Shown: one piece after another, positions 23,590-32,739 of the stretch
How positions within the stretch are numbered: the stretch's first letter is position 1
Layout of the letters: each line of letters begins with the position of its first letter
DNA from: Coleofasciculus sp040219735
GTDB taxonomy: Bacteria; Cyanobacteriota; Cyanobacteriia; Cyanobacteriales; Coleofasciculaceae
Strand: one strand, 5' to 3'
DNA: 64,000 nt
NCBI GenBank assembly: GCA_040219735.1
Contig: JAVJRX010000062.1
Notes under the pieces: generated by a model
Database searches by the model: none
The model's input: the letters and a program-made list of their open reading frames with translations, nothing else
Told to the model about the DNA's origin: nothing
Position numbers and translations under genes: made by a program

Positions 23590-25635
23590 TTAATTGTGAC
23601 GGGTTCTAGGGTCTTCGCGATCGCTCTTTGCCCCAGAGACGTGATCCGGTGGCGTGGAAGCCTGATCACTCTTAACCTGAGACGGTTCAACAACTTTCGT
23701 GGATAGGGAAGAGGGTTGTCGTTGTTCGGGAAATTTGGACGGGGGAGGGGGTGGCGGGGTTTGCCGCTTGACTAAGACTGGAATCTCCGATTCGGCTGAG
23801 AACTCTGGCGGAGTCGGGTTGCCATTCCCTCCATTTTGGCTCGGATTATTCCGCATCAACTTACTCACATGACCAATTAACGTTCCCAGCTTCCCTTCAT
23901 CCAGAAGTGTGTTGATTAACGATAAGCCACTGGTCGAGAGTAATAGTTTGTTAATATCACCCATCCCATTCCCATTACCATTACTGCCATTCATACCTGG
24001 GAACGCGAAAATTCGGGTATCTCCTAAAACTCCTGGCTGTGGCGCTAAAGCTTTGGCAATTTCTGGCAGTTTGTCTACCAAATCGGGCCAAATTGTGGTT
24101 AACACTTGGGCGCTTAACTTCGAGTCACTCAAGGTATTCTCGGCTTCAATGACTGCCCGTTTTCCTTCGGCTTCGGCAAGGGCTTTATCCCGATTCGCTT
24201 GGGCTAATGTGCGAATGGATTCAGCTTCTAATTCTGCCGCTTGACGCGCAATTTCCGCTTGACGACGACGGCGGAAGACATCAATTTCAACGACGTTCTG
24301 ATCGGCAATCCGCCGTTTTTCTGCCTCTTGTTCCGCCGAAATCAGCGATAGGCGTTTTTCCCGTTCCGCTTTTTCAATTTCTGTAGCCGTAACCACACCG
24401 GATTCCGCTTGGGCGCGTTCGGCTTCAGAAACAAAGCGTTCCCGTTCTTTATTCGCGATCGCAATCGCTGCTTCCTGTTTCGCCACTTGTGATAAGCGTT
24501 CAGCCTCAGCCACCCGAACTTGAGCTTCTAGGCGGGAGGAATCAACGGTTTGCTGACGGGTAATTTCGGCAATCTCGGCTTCCTGTTTTTGCAATGTTTG
24601 GGCGACTTTTAGCTGTTTATTCCGTTCCTCTAGGGTAATATCAGCTTGAATTTGGTTTTCTTGAACCGAGAGTTTGCGGCGAATTTCTTCTTCTTCAACG
24701 GATTTATCTTGTAAAATTTTCGTCCGTTGTACGGTGGCGGCTTCTCGGTCTTTGGCTTCTTGAATTTCCCGTTGTCGCTGGGATTTTAGGGATTCCACCT
24801 CCAGTTGTTGCCCCAGAGTGGCGTCTTCTTTTTCTCTGGCGATTCGCAGGGATTGCTTTTGGGCATCAAGTTCCTGCTGTTCAATTCTCACCTGGGTACT
24901 CAGTTCAACTTCCCGTTTTTGTTGGATGGATCGTTGAATGGTTTCGGTTCGTAGGCGTACCCCTTGGGCATCGAAGAAGTTATTTGTATCGTAGGTATCG
25001 CTTTCTTCTATCTCAGAAATGGCGATATTATTCAGGGTTAAGCCGACTTTTTTTAGGTCAGGCTGAATCAGATTCAATACTTCATCAGCAAACCCTAATT
25101 TATCAGAATCAATTTCCGTTAAACTCTGCTTCTTTGCAGCAGCTCGAATCGCATCATCTGCTCGTTTTTCTAGGGCTTCTTTAATATCTTCAGTCGAAAC
25201 CCGTCCTTGTTTCGAGAGTCGAGCCGCAGCGGTTAACACATCGTCTTTATCTGCATTGATACAAACATAAAAGGTTGCCCGCATATTTGCCCGCAGATAG
25301 TCTTGAGTACGAACGGCTAGATTTCCTGTCCGTTCCACATCAATAGAAATTTCGCGTAAGGGGACACGGGTCAGTTCATGAAATCCGGGCAAAACGATAC
25401 AGCCGCCGTAAAGAATAACGGATTTCTTTTTAACGAACAAACCGCCCGTTCTGACAAATGCTTCATTATTGGGGGTGATTTTATAAATCAGTTTGTAAGA
25501 CCATAAGCCCACGAGAAGCAATAAAATTAGTGCGCCAATCAAACCGGGAAAAAAGAGCATCCCACTGGGCAGTTGTGCCAGGGTAGATGATACCGGGACA
25601 GGCTGGGAGGTTGAGGACGTAGATGGTTGTGACAT
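23590..25635 (-). CDS. Flotillin family protein (SPFH domain)
   Basis: This is a membrane scaffold protein of 681 residues. One hydrophobic segment (FFPGLIGALILLLLVGLWSY, about residues 28-47) is followed by the SPFH/band-7 domain (about 50-230) with YGGCIVLPGFHELTRVPL and NIAISEIEESDTYD. A long Ala/Glu/Arg-rich coiled coil (about 235-500) follows, with typical repeats such as EAERLSQVAKQEAAIAI. The C-terminal part has a Gly/Asn-rich piece (NGSNGNGNGMGD) and a disordered Pro/Ser-rich tail. Flotillins organise membrane microdomains together with NfeD-like partners, and such a gene lies 122 bp upstream on the same strand (25758-26444). This matches the YqiJ-YqiK arrangement. The Pro-rich tail is an addition to the common domain plan. 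Confidence 0.9.
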   Translation of the reverse strand: MSQPSTSSTSQPVPVSSTLAQLPSGMLFFPGLIGALILLLLVGLWSYKLIYKITPNNEAFVRTGGLFVKKKSVILYGGCIVLPGFHELTRVPLREISIDVERTGNLAVRTQDYLRANMRATFYVCINADKDDVLTAAARLSKQGRVSTEDIKEALEKRADDAIRAAAKKQSLTEIDSDKLGFADEVLNLIQPDLKKVGLTLNNIAISEIEESDTYDTNNFFDAQGVRLRTETIQRSIQQKREVELSTQVRIEQQELDAQKQSLRIAREKEDATLGQQLEVESLKSQRQREIQEAKDREAATVQRTKILQDKSVEEEEIRRKLSVQENQIQADITLEERNKQLKVAQTLQKQEAEIAEITRQQTVDSSRLEAQVRVAEAERLSQVAKQEAAIAIANKERERFVSEAERAQAESGVVTATEIEKAEREKRLSLISAEQEAEKRRIADQNVVEIDVFRRRRQAEIARQAAELEAESIRTLAQANRDKALAEAEGKRAVIEAENTLSDSKLSAQVLTTIWPDLVDKLPEIAKALAPQPGVLGDTRIFAFPGMNGSNGNGNGMGDINKLLLSTSGLSLINTLLDEGKLGTLIGHVSKLMRNNPSQNGGNGNPTPPEFSAESEIPVLVKRQTPPPPPPSKFPEQRQPSSLSTKVVEPSQVKSDQASTPPDHVSGAKSDREDPRTRHN

Positions 25636-25757
25636 GGTAGTTGGCGATTAGTAATCTATAGGTTTTATTAAAGCCTGGAACTTATACACATGTAGGGTTT
25701 GTGTAAAAAGAATCACATTTGACCAAAACCGTACACAGACGGTTGTGTATTCACCCG

Positions 25758-26444
25758 TTACGGTGAATCCTTAAGCTGGGATGAATTGGACAACCACTGC
25801 TGTTGATCAGAACTGTCTTTGGTAATCACGCGATAGCTTTCCGGTTGTCGCTCAATCACTAAAACGTAATTGCCTCGATTGGGAATTATTTTCGCCCATT
25901 GAGGCAAAGTTGCATTAATCGTAACCAGATTACCGTTGGGATCAAGAACATCAACTTGACCGATTTTGCCTTGACTTTCTAGGGGAATTGAACGGGAACT
26001 GACAGTACCCTGACAACCAATTAGGCGCTCGCCACTAGCATCTTCACCAAAGTCGGCGAAAATTTTGCCCAAGGGTCGAGAAATTAAGCCACCGCAGAAT
26101 AAACTTAGCACCAGGGATGCACCGCCGACGACACCGCCCAATAAACCTGTGGGAATCGTACCCGTGACATTTGCGATCGCCACATTCATCATCCAGCCGA
26201 AAAGCCCCACCAGACTACAGTCGGTTGCTAAGAGCAAAATTAGGGGAACTTTACCCACACCGAGTAAACCGAACATTGATCCCATAGCAAAATCGCCACC
26301 GGTATCCACATCGATGTCCGCATCGGCATCTACATCAAAATCAAAATCATCATCACCGCCACCGGAGACAATAACAACGAGAAATAGGAGAACTCCCATC
26401 CCTAGGAAAATCCAGTAGGGCAGGTTGAGCAGGTTGAATAGCAT
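25758..26444 (-). CDS. NfeD-like/YqiJ-type membrane protein with OB-fold
   Basis: This 228-residue protein probably supports the flotillin encoded just downstream. The N-terminal helix (WIFLGMGVLLFLVVIVSG) is followed by an extremely acidic Asp-rich repeat, DDDFDFDVDADADIDVD (about residues 31-48). Two or three further hydrophobic segments and a C-terminal beta-rich OB-like domain follow (CQGTVSSRSIPLESQGKIG and YVLVIERQPESYRV). This plan fits the YqiJ/NfeD1b class that binds flotillins. The acidic repeat could bind calcium or stay extracytoplasmic; both are guesses. ATG 26444 is the natural start. The two genes are very likely one operon. Confidence 0.8.
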   Translation of the reverse strand: MLFNLLNLPYWIFLGMGVLLFLVVIVSGGGDDDFDFDVDADADIDVDTGGDFAMGSMFGLLGVGKVPLILLLATDCSLVGLFGWMMNVAIANVTGTIPTGLLGGVVGGASLVLSLFCGGLISRPLGKIFADFGEDASGERLIGCQGTVSSRSIPLESQGKIGQVDVLDPNGNLVTINATLPQWAKIIPNRGNYVLVIERQPESYRVITKDSSDQQQWLSNSSQLKDSP

Positions 26445-26623
26445 GGATCGAGGTAGCGATCGCCACTGTAGCGTTAGCTCTATTAACTGATATTCTCAGC
26501 CTAGCGGGGAATGGACAAAATAGCTTCACTCCTCTAAAATACTTAATGTTTTGCAAAGGCAAAAAGAATTCCACCGCAAAAGAGACACATACTCATGTAG
26601 ATAGGCTATAATCCCTATTGTAG

Positions 26624-26644
26624 AGACGTAGCATTGCTACGTCT
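26624..26644. repeat. Short GAGACGT palindrome before tRNA-Cys
   Basis: AGACGTAGC (26624-26632) and GCTACGTCT (26636-26644) are exact reverse complements around ATT. The sequence is a relative of the perfect palindromes at 4909-4932 and 42836-42863. It ends 5 bp before the tRNA gene. Confidence 0.65.
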
Positions 26645-26649
26645 AATCG

Positions 26650-26720
26650 GGCGGCATCGCCAAGTGGTAAGGCAGGGGCCTGCAAAGCCTTTACCCCCAG
26701 TTCGAATCTGGGTGCCGCCT
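26650..26720 (+). tRNA. tRNA-Cys (anticodon GCA)
   Basis: The acceptor arms GGCGGCA and TGCCGCC pair perfectly with a T discriminator. The D arm is GCC...GGC with the loop AAGTGGTAA. The anticodon loop is CTGCAAA (anticodon GCA), with a GGGGC/GCCTT stem containing two G-U pairs. The T arm is CCCAG-TTCGAAT-CTGGG. No CCA end is encoded. The gene is on the plus strand, in front of the hypothetical gene that starts at 26803. Confidence 0.95.
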
Positions 26721-26802
26721 TTTCGAGAAACGTGACTCCTGTTTTATTGCTCCGTTGAGGACTATAATTGATTGCCATCCTGAGCAAGTAGAGGAGAAGT
26801 CC

Positions 26803-27405
26803 ATGAGTTCTTGGCGCGATCGCTTGAATAAACTGAGTGGCAAAACCCGCTTAGTCGTCTGTCGGTTGTTTGTTCATTTAACCGGCAAAGAAGTCGCGCC
26901 GTTATTGGGAGTCCTCAATCAGGCGGCGCGAGATGCGGTAGAATCCGATGGAGATTTGAGGGTTCTCGGAGAAGGGCTGGTCGATATTTGCCAAAACCTC
27001 TTACAGTACAACACCTATTGGCAATCGGCTGCTAATGAAGGGAATGTATTTTGGAATGAAGGGGAGGCGGGAGATTATGTGAGTGAGTTATTTACCGACT
27101 CTGCCCAACGGTATTTGAGTGAGCCTGACTTCAATGGATATTCATCGGAGGATGAACCCCTATCTTTGCCGATCACTCGTAATTTAATTGTGATGATTAC
27201 TATGGCATTTGAGGGGGAAGTGCTGGAACTGGAAACCAATCTGGCGGATATAGAGGCACTAGAAGAGGGTCTCAAAGCTTTAATTAATCTCCATTATCAG
27301 GAACGCTTGCGAGCCATTCAAGTTCACTTTTCGCCGGCTCAATTTGGCGATCAATTGACAGATGAACAACTGTTGGTTAATTTCCCCGAACTGATTCCTC
27401 TCTAA
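26803..27405 (+). CDS. Conserved hypothetical protein, possibly DUF1517-like
   Basis: This 200-residue soluble protein is of a type I remember from many cyanobacteria. Its recognisable runs are RLFVHLTGKEVAPLLGVLNQ, FWNEGEAGDYVSELFTDSAQ and NLIVMITMAFEGEVLELETN. The last resembles wording of DUF1517 proteins, but I am not certain of the family. It is predicted to be mainly helical with an acidic C-terminal part. The frame extends upstream to a TTG at 26755; the ATG at 26803 is much better, since GTAGAGGAGAAG lies just before it. The tRNA gene ends 83 bp upstream, so readthrough cotranscription is possible. Confidence 0.65.
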   Translation: MSSWRDRLNKLSGKTRLVVCRLFVHLTGKEVAPLLGVLNQAARDAVESDGDLRVLGEGLVDICQNLLQYNTYWQSAANEGNVFWNEGEAGDYVSELFTDSAQRYLSEPDFNGYSSEDEPLSLPITRNLIVMITMAFEGEVLELETNLADIEALEEGLKALINLHYQERLRAIQVHFSPAQFGDQLTDEQLLVNFPELIPL

Positions 27406-27451
27406 CTCGGGAATGCGCTCTCTGTTTCTTCTAGAACACCAGGACTTACTG

Positions 27452-27678
27452 ATACCAAGTTGCGCTCAAACATAGTAGATAGGAAAAGCAGGGGAAGCAG
27501 GGGAGGCAGGGGAGAGAAAGTTATATCTTTGAATGTAACTTGGTATGACTGACAAAGGTGCAAGATCTCAGTTGATATCATGTCCGGTTGAATGTTTACA
27601 TTTTGGTGGAGACAAGGCAGAGAGAGCAGAAGGCTCCAGGGGAGAAGGGAATGATAACTGTGTAGGCGGACATGATAT
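27452..27678. repeat. Nested small repeats: two inverted repeats and a 9-bp tandem
   Basis: ATACCAAGTT (27452-27461) is the inverse of AACTTGGTAT (27537-27546). Between them GCAGGGGA occurs three times with period 9 (27488-27513). A further inverted pair is ATATCATGTCCG (27575-27586) and CGGACATGATAT (27667-27678), which flanks an 80-bp purine-rich stretch and ends 5 bp before the stop of the hybrid kinase gene. The short frames across this stretch show no family features. Confidence 0.65.
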
Positions 27679-27682
27679 AACG

Positions 27683-30607
27683 CTATTTTGGTCTCGTCAT
27701 GTCACAGAGGTTAAGGTAATTAAGTGCCGCTCTATCGTGATGATTAATTGCTATAATATCTTGGAAATTTGCCACGGCTAAATCAATTTTGTTTTGATAA
27801 AAACTAACAATTCCTTCTTCAAATTTAGTTTTTGTTTTTTCTTTTAATTTAATTATAAAATCAGGTTCCGAATCAAAAACTTCAAAGATCGGAACCAAAT
27901 GCTTTTTGCCTTTAACTTGCACTTGACCGATAAATCGATAGTGATATTGACTTTGATCTTCTAGACAAAATAAAGTATAACCACTAATTAAAATCGATGC
28001 CCCATAGACTTTAGTCAAATCTTCTAGACGTGACGCCAAATTAACCGTATCGGAAATCACTGTACTTTCCATCCGTTGCTGTTCTCCAATCGTCCCCAGC
28101 ATCAAACTACCCGTATGTAAGCCAATACCAATGGTAATCGCCGGATAACCCGCCTTTTCGCGATCGCGATTATAGCGTGTCACTTGTTGCTGGATTTCAA
28201 TCGCCGCTTGTAAGCCATCATCGGCGGTTGCGGGAAACAGCGCCATGATTGCGTCACCAATGTATTTATCAATAAAACCCTGATGTTTACGGATAATTGG
28301 TCCGACTTGTTTCAAATAAGAATTGAGAAAATTAAAATTCTCCTGGGGAGACATACTCTCCGAGAGCGTGGTAAAGTTGCGAATATCCGCAAACATAATT
28401 GACATCTCCTGCTGAACCTGATCCCCCAACCGCACATCCACAATACTTTCATACCCCAAAAAACGCAGGAATTCGTGAGGGACAAAGCGCCCGTAAGCGC
28501 TATTAATTTTCGACAGATAAAGATGGGTTTTAATCCGGGCAATCAGTTCATGTTTAGAAATCGGTTTAGTTAAATAATCATTCGCCCCCACATTCAAGCC
28601 TTCCACCAAATCCGAGACTTGCTCCTTCGCTGTTAACATGATAATTGGCATTTCATTAGCAGGAAAGCGTTGGCGGATTTTTTGGCAAACTTCGTAGCCC
28701 GACATCCTGGGCATCATAATATCCAGAATCACCAAATCCGGCTTAAACCCCCGCTCAATTTTGGCTAAAGCCTCCATACCACTGGTCGCTTGAACAATGG
28801 CATAATTGTGGACAGATAGGTGATTGGTAACAACCTGCAAATTAATCGGTTCGTCGTCTACAACTAAAATCGTGAATTCGCCAGTTTTAGAAACCCGTGG
28901 TAAAGGTTCGCTGGGGGATAAGGTGCTATAGTCCCGCATTTTGGTGATTTCTGTACTGTATTCTGATGAGGGTTTAATCGGTTGGGAACTGATGGGAAGC
29001 GTGAAAATAAATCGCGAACCTTGACCCAGTTCTGATTCAACGCGAATGGTTCCGCCGTGGAGTTCAATGAGTTGTTTGGTAATACTTAATCCCAATCCTG
29101 TACCCCTGTAGGGACGGGATACAGAGGCGTCAAGTTGCTCAAAGGATTTAAAGATATCCTCGAAGTTATCCGGGGCAATACCAATCCCTGTATCAGCCAC
29201 CGTCACTTCTGCCCTATCCTGCTTCTGGGTTGCTGACACTGTAACGGAACCCGATTCGGTAAACTTAATCGCATTTCCCACCAGATTGTACATAATTTGT
29301 TGCAACCGATTCTCGTCTCCATCGATTCCGGGGAAATCTTCAGGTATCTCATTTTTCAACTCTAGAGATTTGCCCCTAATCAGGGTGCGAGACAGGGTAA
29401 GCACCACTTCGGTGATTTGGCGAAAGTCCACAGACTTGCGGTGCAATTCGATATCGTGGTTTTTCAGTTTGGCGAAATCCAAAATATCATTAATCAGACT
29501 TTGGAGGCGCTTACCACTGGAAACAACCATTGCCAGATTCGCCATTTGCACCTGAGACAAAGGACCAGCCGCCCCGTCAATGAGGGATTCAGCAATACCA
29601 ATAATGCCATTGAGAGGGGTACGCAGTTCATGGGAGGTATTGGCTAAAAACTCATCTTTGAGTTGATCCAGGCGCTGCAACGCCGCATGCTTTTGTTCCA
29701 AGGTTTGGGTAAACTGAAGCCGTTCGGCTTCGGCTTGCTTGTGGGGACTGATATCTTGAAAAGCGGCAATAGCATAGATAACATTACCCTGGTGATCAAA
29801 AATGGGAGTTGCCCAAACCTCCAAAGGGATAATCCTATCGCCCTGACGGATTTCCATGTCATCAACCGTCGCTTGTTCACCCATAAGCGCCCGTAAAATT
29901 GGATCACGATGACTGGGATAGACTTGTTCTGTTCCCGCCAGATAGACGTGATAAATTTCAGCGAGTTGTTCGGATGGGTGTTTGGATACCACTCCTTTTC
30001 CCAGTAATTGCTGTCCTGTCTGGTTAGCATAGTAGGGTTGACCATTGGCATCAATTACAAATAAACCCACAGGTACAGCTTCCAGAAATTGCGCCAACTG
30101 TCTCTCACTCGCACGCATCGCATCTTGGACTCGCTGGCGCTCAATCACTTCTTGGCGTAGATTTTCTAATAAGTCAGCTTGCGCCCGTTGTGCCAAACGC
30201 TCCTGCTGTTGCGCGGCTTTAATCTGTTGCACATGCTGGAGGGTTTTATTGGTGGTAATTTCTAAATCTTGGAAATCAATGGGTTTAGTCAGGAAGTCGA
30301 ACGCCCCCAGATTCATCGCTTTGCGGATATTTTCCATATCCCCATAAGCAGAAAGAATAACGGCTTTGGTGGTGGGATAGTTTTGGGCGAGGCGCGTGAG
30401 TAAGGTTAACCCATCCATTTGGGGCATATTAATATCGGTTAAAACCATATCAATATCCGGCTGGGTTTGCAGCTTTTCTAAGGCGTCCAAACCGTTACGG
30501 GCAAAAATAAACTGGAGTTCCTTACGCCGGATCTTTTTTCTAAATTTCTGGCGGATTAGAAGTTCTAAATCAGGTTCATCATCGACAACCAGTATTTTCG
30601 CTGGCAT
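27683..30607 (-). CDS. Hybrid signalling protein: REC-PAS-histidine kinase-REC-adenylate/guanylate cyclase
   Basis: The 974-residue protein joins two-component signalling to cyclic nucleotide synthesis. REC1 has phospho-acceptor D58 (VLTDINMPQMDG). A PAS domain follows at about 165-300, then HisKA with H326 (FLANTSHELRTPLNG), HATPase with GTGLGLSITKQL at about 520, and REC2 at about 578-695 (VILDIMMPRMSG). The C-terminus is a class III cyclase at about 735-925, with the metal aspartates in MFADIRNFTTL and DKYIGDAIMALF and the segment SDTVNLASRLED. Whether it makes cAMP or cGMP is not clear. TTG 30649 would add 14 residues; ATG 30607 matches the start of the adjacent paralogue (30770-31954), whose REC is nearly identical. 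It is probably the last gene of a minus-strand signalling group. Confidence 0.92.
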   Translation of the reverse strand: MPAKILVVDDEPDLELLIRQKFRKKIRRKELQFIFARNGLDALEKLQTQPDIDMVLTDINMPQMDGLTLLTRLAQNYPTTKAVILSAYGDMENIRKAMNLGAFDFLTKPIDFQDLEITTNKTLQHVQQIKAAQQQERLAQRAQADLLENLRQEVIERQRVQDAMRASERQLAQFLEAVPVGLFVIDANGQPYYANQTGQQLLGKGVVSKHPSEQLAEIYHVYLAGTEQVYPSHRDPILRALMGEQATVDDMEIRQGDRIIPLEVWATPIFDHQGNVIYAIAAFQDISPHKQAEAERLQFTQTLEQKHAALQRLDQLKDEFLANTSHELRTPLNGIIGIAESLIDGAAGPLSQVQMANLAMVVSSGKRLQSLINDILDFAKLKNHDIELHRKSVDFRQITEVVLTLSRTLIRGKSLELKNEIPEDFPGIDGDENRLQQIMYNLVGNAIKFTESGSVTVSATQKQDRAEVTVADTGIGIAPDNFEDIFKSFEQLDASVSRPYRGTGLGLSITKQLIELHGGTIRVESELGQGSRFIFTLPISSQPIKPSSEYSTEITKMRDYSTLSPSEPLPRVSKTGEFTILVVDDEPINLQVVTNHLSVHNYAIVQATSGMEALAKIERGFKPDLVILDIMMPRMSGYEVCQKIRQRFPANEMPIIMLTAKEQVSDLVEGLNVGANDYLTKPISKHELIARIKTHLYLSKINSAYGRFVPHEFLRFLGYESIVDVRLGDQVQQEMSIMFADIRNFTTLSESMSPQENFNFLNSYLKQVGPIIRKHQGFIDKYIGDAIMALFPATADDGLQAAIEIQQQVTRYNRDREKAGYPAITIGIGLHTGSLMLGTIGEQQRMESTVISDTVNLASRLEDLTKVYGASILISGYTLFCLEDQSQYHYRFIGQVQVKGKKHLVPIFEVFDSEPDFIIKLKEKTKTKFEEGIVSFYQNKIDLAVANFQDIIAINHHDRAALNYLNLCDMTRPK

Positions 30608-30769
30608 TGTTTTTGCCGGATAAGGATGGACTGTAGAGACGCGATGCAAGAAGCGTCTGAGGGGCGGGTTTTACCATTAACGGGAAGGTTTTCAGCCTGA
30701 TATCACTCGCGCCCGTCCCCAACGGAGTACAAGAATTTTAAAGACAAATGACAAATGACCAATAACCAA

Positions 30770-31954
30770 TCACTGCTGCTTAAGGATAAGTAAGGTAATA
30801 TCATCATGGACTTTCTGCTCTCCAATATGCTGCCACACTTGGTCAATAACCGCCTGTCTAATCTCACACACTGAACTGTGCCAGTTTGTTCTTAAAACTT
30901 CACAAAGCCTTTCCAGACCATATTGCACCCCATTCATATCTTCAGCCTCAGTAATCCCATCGGTGTACAGGACAACTCCATCTCCTGGATACAACTGAAC
31001 TGTCGCTTCAGCCACAAACTCAGCAATCGTCTCAGCCAAACCAATAGGGAAGCCTAAATCAATCGTATCAATTCGCTCAATCGTACCATTGGAGCGTAGC
31101 ACAATCATTTGTTCATGTTGTCCACTAACCGTCAGAACACCTTGGTGATAGTCGATTAAGGCAAGGCTTAAGTTCTTGTCGCAGCCCATTCGTTGCAGGT
31201 TCTGGTAAATCGTTTGGTTAAGGGTACTCAAGAAGTTAACCGCATTTGTCTCGTTATTTATTAGCAGTGTCCGCACAGCGGTTTGTACCATCAGCATCAG
31301 GACACCGCTTTCTAACCCATGACCGGTGATATCCCCAATCCCAATTTTTACTGTGCCATTGTGTTCAAGTACGTCGTAGTAGTCTCCCCCTACCTCATCA
31401 GCAGGTTGCATATATCCAGCAATATCCAGCCCCTGAATTTGACGAAGTTCTTTCTCCGTTGGTAAAAGCATTTGTTGCAGTCGTCGGGTAATATCGAGTT
31501 CAGTACTGAGGCGAAGGTTTTCTGCTTCTAAACGTTTGAGATAATTTTCCTGGGCTAACGCCTGTTTGAGCTGCTGGACATGTTGCAGAGTTTTGTAGGT
31601 GGTAATTTCTAAGTCTTGAAAATTGATCGGTTTGGTAAGAAAGTCAAACGCCCCCAAGTTCATCGCCGCTCTAATATTGTCCATATCCCCATAGGCGGAC
31701 AGAATCACAGCTTTAATCACAGGATAGTCCGCTGCCAGTTTCATTAGCAAAGCTAGTCCATCCATTTGGGGCATATTAATATCGGTTAAAACCATATCAA
31801 TATCGGAGTCAGATGAGAGCTTTTCCAGAGCGTCCACACCATTACAGGCAAAAATAAACTGGAGTTCCTTTTGCCGAATCTTTTTTCTAAATTTTTGGCG
31901 AATTAGGGGTTCTAAGTCGGGTTCATCATCGACAACCAGAATTTTGGCTGGCAT
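30770..31954 (-). CDS. Response regulator with PP2C (SpoIIE/RsbU-like) phosphatase domain
   Basis: The 394-residue protein has an N-terminal REC domain with D58 (VLTDINMPQMDG). A coiled-coil linker (QALAQENYLKRLEAENLRL) and a C-terminal PP2C-type phosphatase domain from about residue 175 follow, with the metal motifs in EVGGDYYDVL, GIGDITGHGLESG and LYTDGITEAED. Such proteins dephosphorylate anti-sigma antagonists or similar partners when the receiver is phosphorylated. The receiver is almost the same as that of the hybrid cyclase/kinase at 27683-30607, so a duplication is likely. A gap of 14 bp to the upstream REC gene suggests cotranscription. Confidence 0.9.
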   Translation of the reverse strand: MPAKILVVDDEPDLEPLIRQKFRKKIRQKELQFIFACNGVDALEKLSSDSDIDMVLTDINMPQMDGLALLMKLAADYPVIKAVILSAYGDMDNIRAAMNLGAFDFLTKPINFQDLEITTYKTLQHVQQLKQALAQENYLKRLEAENLRLSTELDITRRLQQMLLPTEKELRQIQGLDIAGYMQPADEVGGDYYDVLEHNGTVKIGIGDITGHGLESGVLMLMVQTAVRTLLINNETNAVNFLSTLNQTIYQNLQRMGCDKNLSLALIDYHQGVLTVSGQHEQMIVLRSNGTIERIDTIDLGFPIGLAETIAEFVAEATVQLYPGDGVVLYTDGITEAEDMNGVQYGLERLCEVLRTNWHSSVCEIRQAVIDQVWQHIGEQKVHDDITLLILKQQ

Positions 31955-31968
31955 CAGTGTTCAGTCTG

Positions 31969-32355
31969 CTAATTTGTTGATATATTAAATATTTTTTCTT
32001 TAAGCTTGTCAAATTCAACGGGCTTATGAATATAATCATCGGCTCCGTATTCTAAGGACAGTCGATAGTTTTCATCATCGCCGTAAGCTGTAATCATGAA
32101 AACTTTTAAATTTGGGAATTTGTTTTTGATTGTTTTAAGTAATTCTAAGCCGTTTATCTCCGGCATATTAATATCTGAAAGAATCAAGACAACACAATTT
32201 GGTTTTTTACTTTCCATTTCAAGATAGTAGAGGGCTTCCTTGGCTGAGAAAGCAAAGTGAAATTCAATTTTGCCTTGTCTGATCTCTTTTCTAAATTGTT
32301 GTCTAAACAACAACAAAACATCTTTTTCATCATCGACTACCATAACTTTAATCAT
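31969..32355 (-). CDS. Single-domain response regulator
   Basis: The 128-residue protein consists of one REC domain: acidic pocket VMVDDEKDVL, phospho-acceptor in LILSDINMPEINGLEL, threonine and lysine switch residues in KVFMITAYGDDENY and DDYIHKPVEFDKL. There is no output domain, so it must pass its phosphate to, or bind, another protein. The nearest candidates are the REC-PP2C gene 14 bp downstream and the giant histidine kinase encoded about 385 bp upstream. The base composition is more AT-rich than that of its neighbours. Confidence 0.92.
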   Translation of the reverse strand: MIKVMVVDDEKDVLLLFRQQFRKEIRQGKIEFHFAFSAKEALYYLEMESKKPNCVVLILSDINMPEINGLELLKTIKNKFPNLKVFMITAYGDDENYRLSLEYGADDYIHKPVEFDKLKEKIFNISTN

Positions 32356-32739
32356 TCTTTCCTCTCAAGTCATCGGTACAATTCAGCATTTAAACCTTAA
32401 TATCAAGAATTGCGAAATTCTTGTATGTCGGGCGAGAATCTTGCTCGTTACTCAGCATCTTGCTCACTACCTATAGTGTTTTCATTTGAGATGTGAAACT
32501 CACGATAGTGGACAAAGGCAATAGGCAATAGGCAATAGTAGGAGAGAAATGCGTCTGTTTTTTGTGTCATTAGAAACTGGCATTGGGTTCCATAAATGAG
32601 CAAGAAAACGTTATATATCCAATTTAAATGCATAACACCTTAAAGGGTGAGAGTAAAGGGCAACCTGATTAATTATAGGGCGACCCGAGCCTATTGAGTG
32701 GATTCTAAGTGCGCCATGGCAGACGCGCCATGGCTAGAA

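Noticed and set aside
27545..27781. 78-residue plus-strand frame
   Set aside because: It spans the purine-rich inverted repeat and runs into the hybrid kinase gene from the opposite strand.
29644..30054. 136-residue minus-strand frame
   Set aside because: It overlaps the hybrid kinase gene in another frame and lacks any conserved words.
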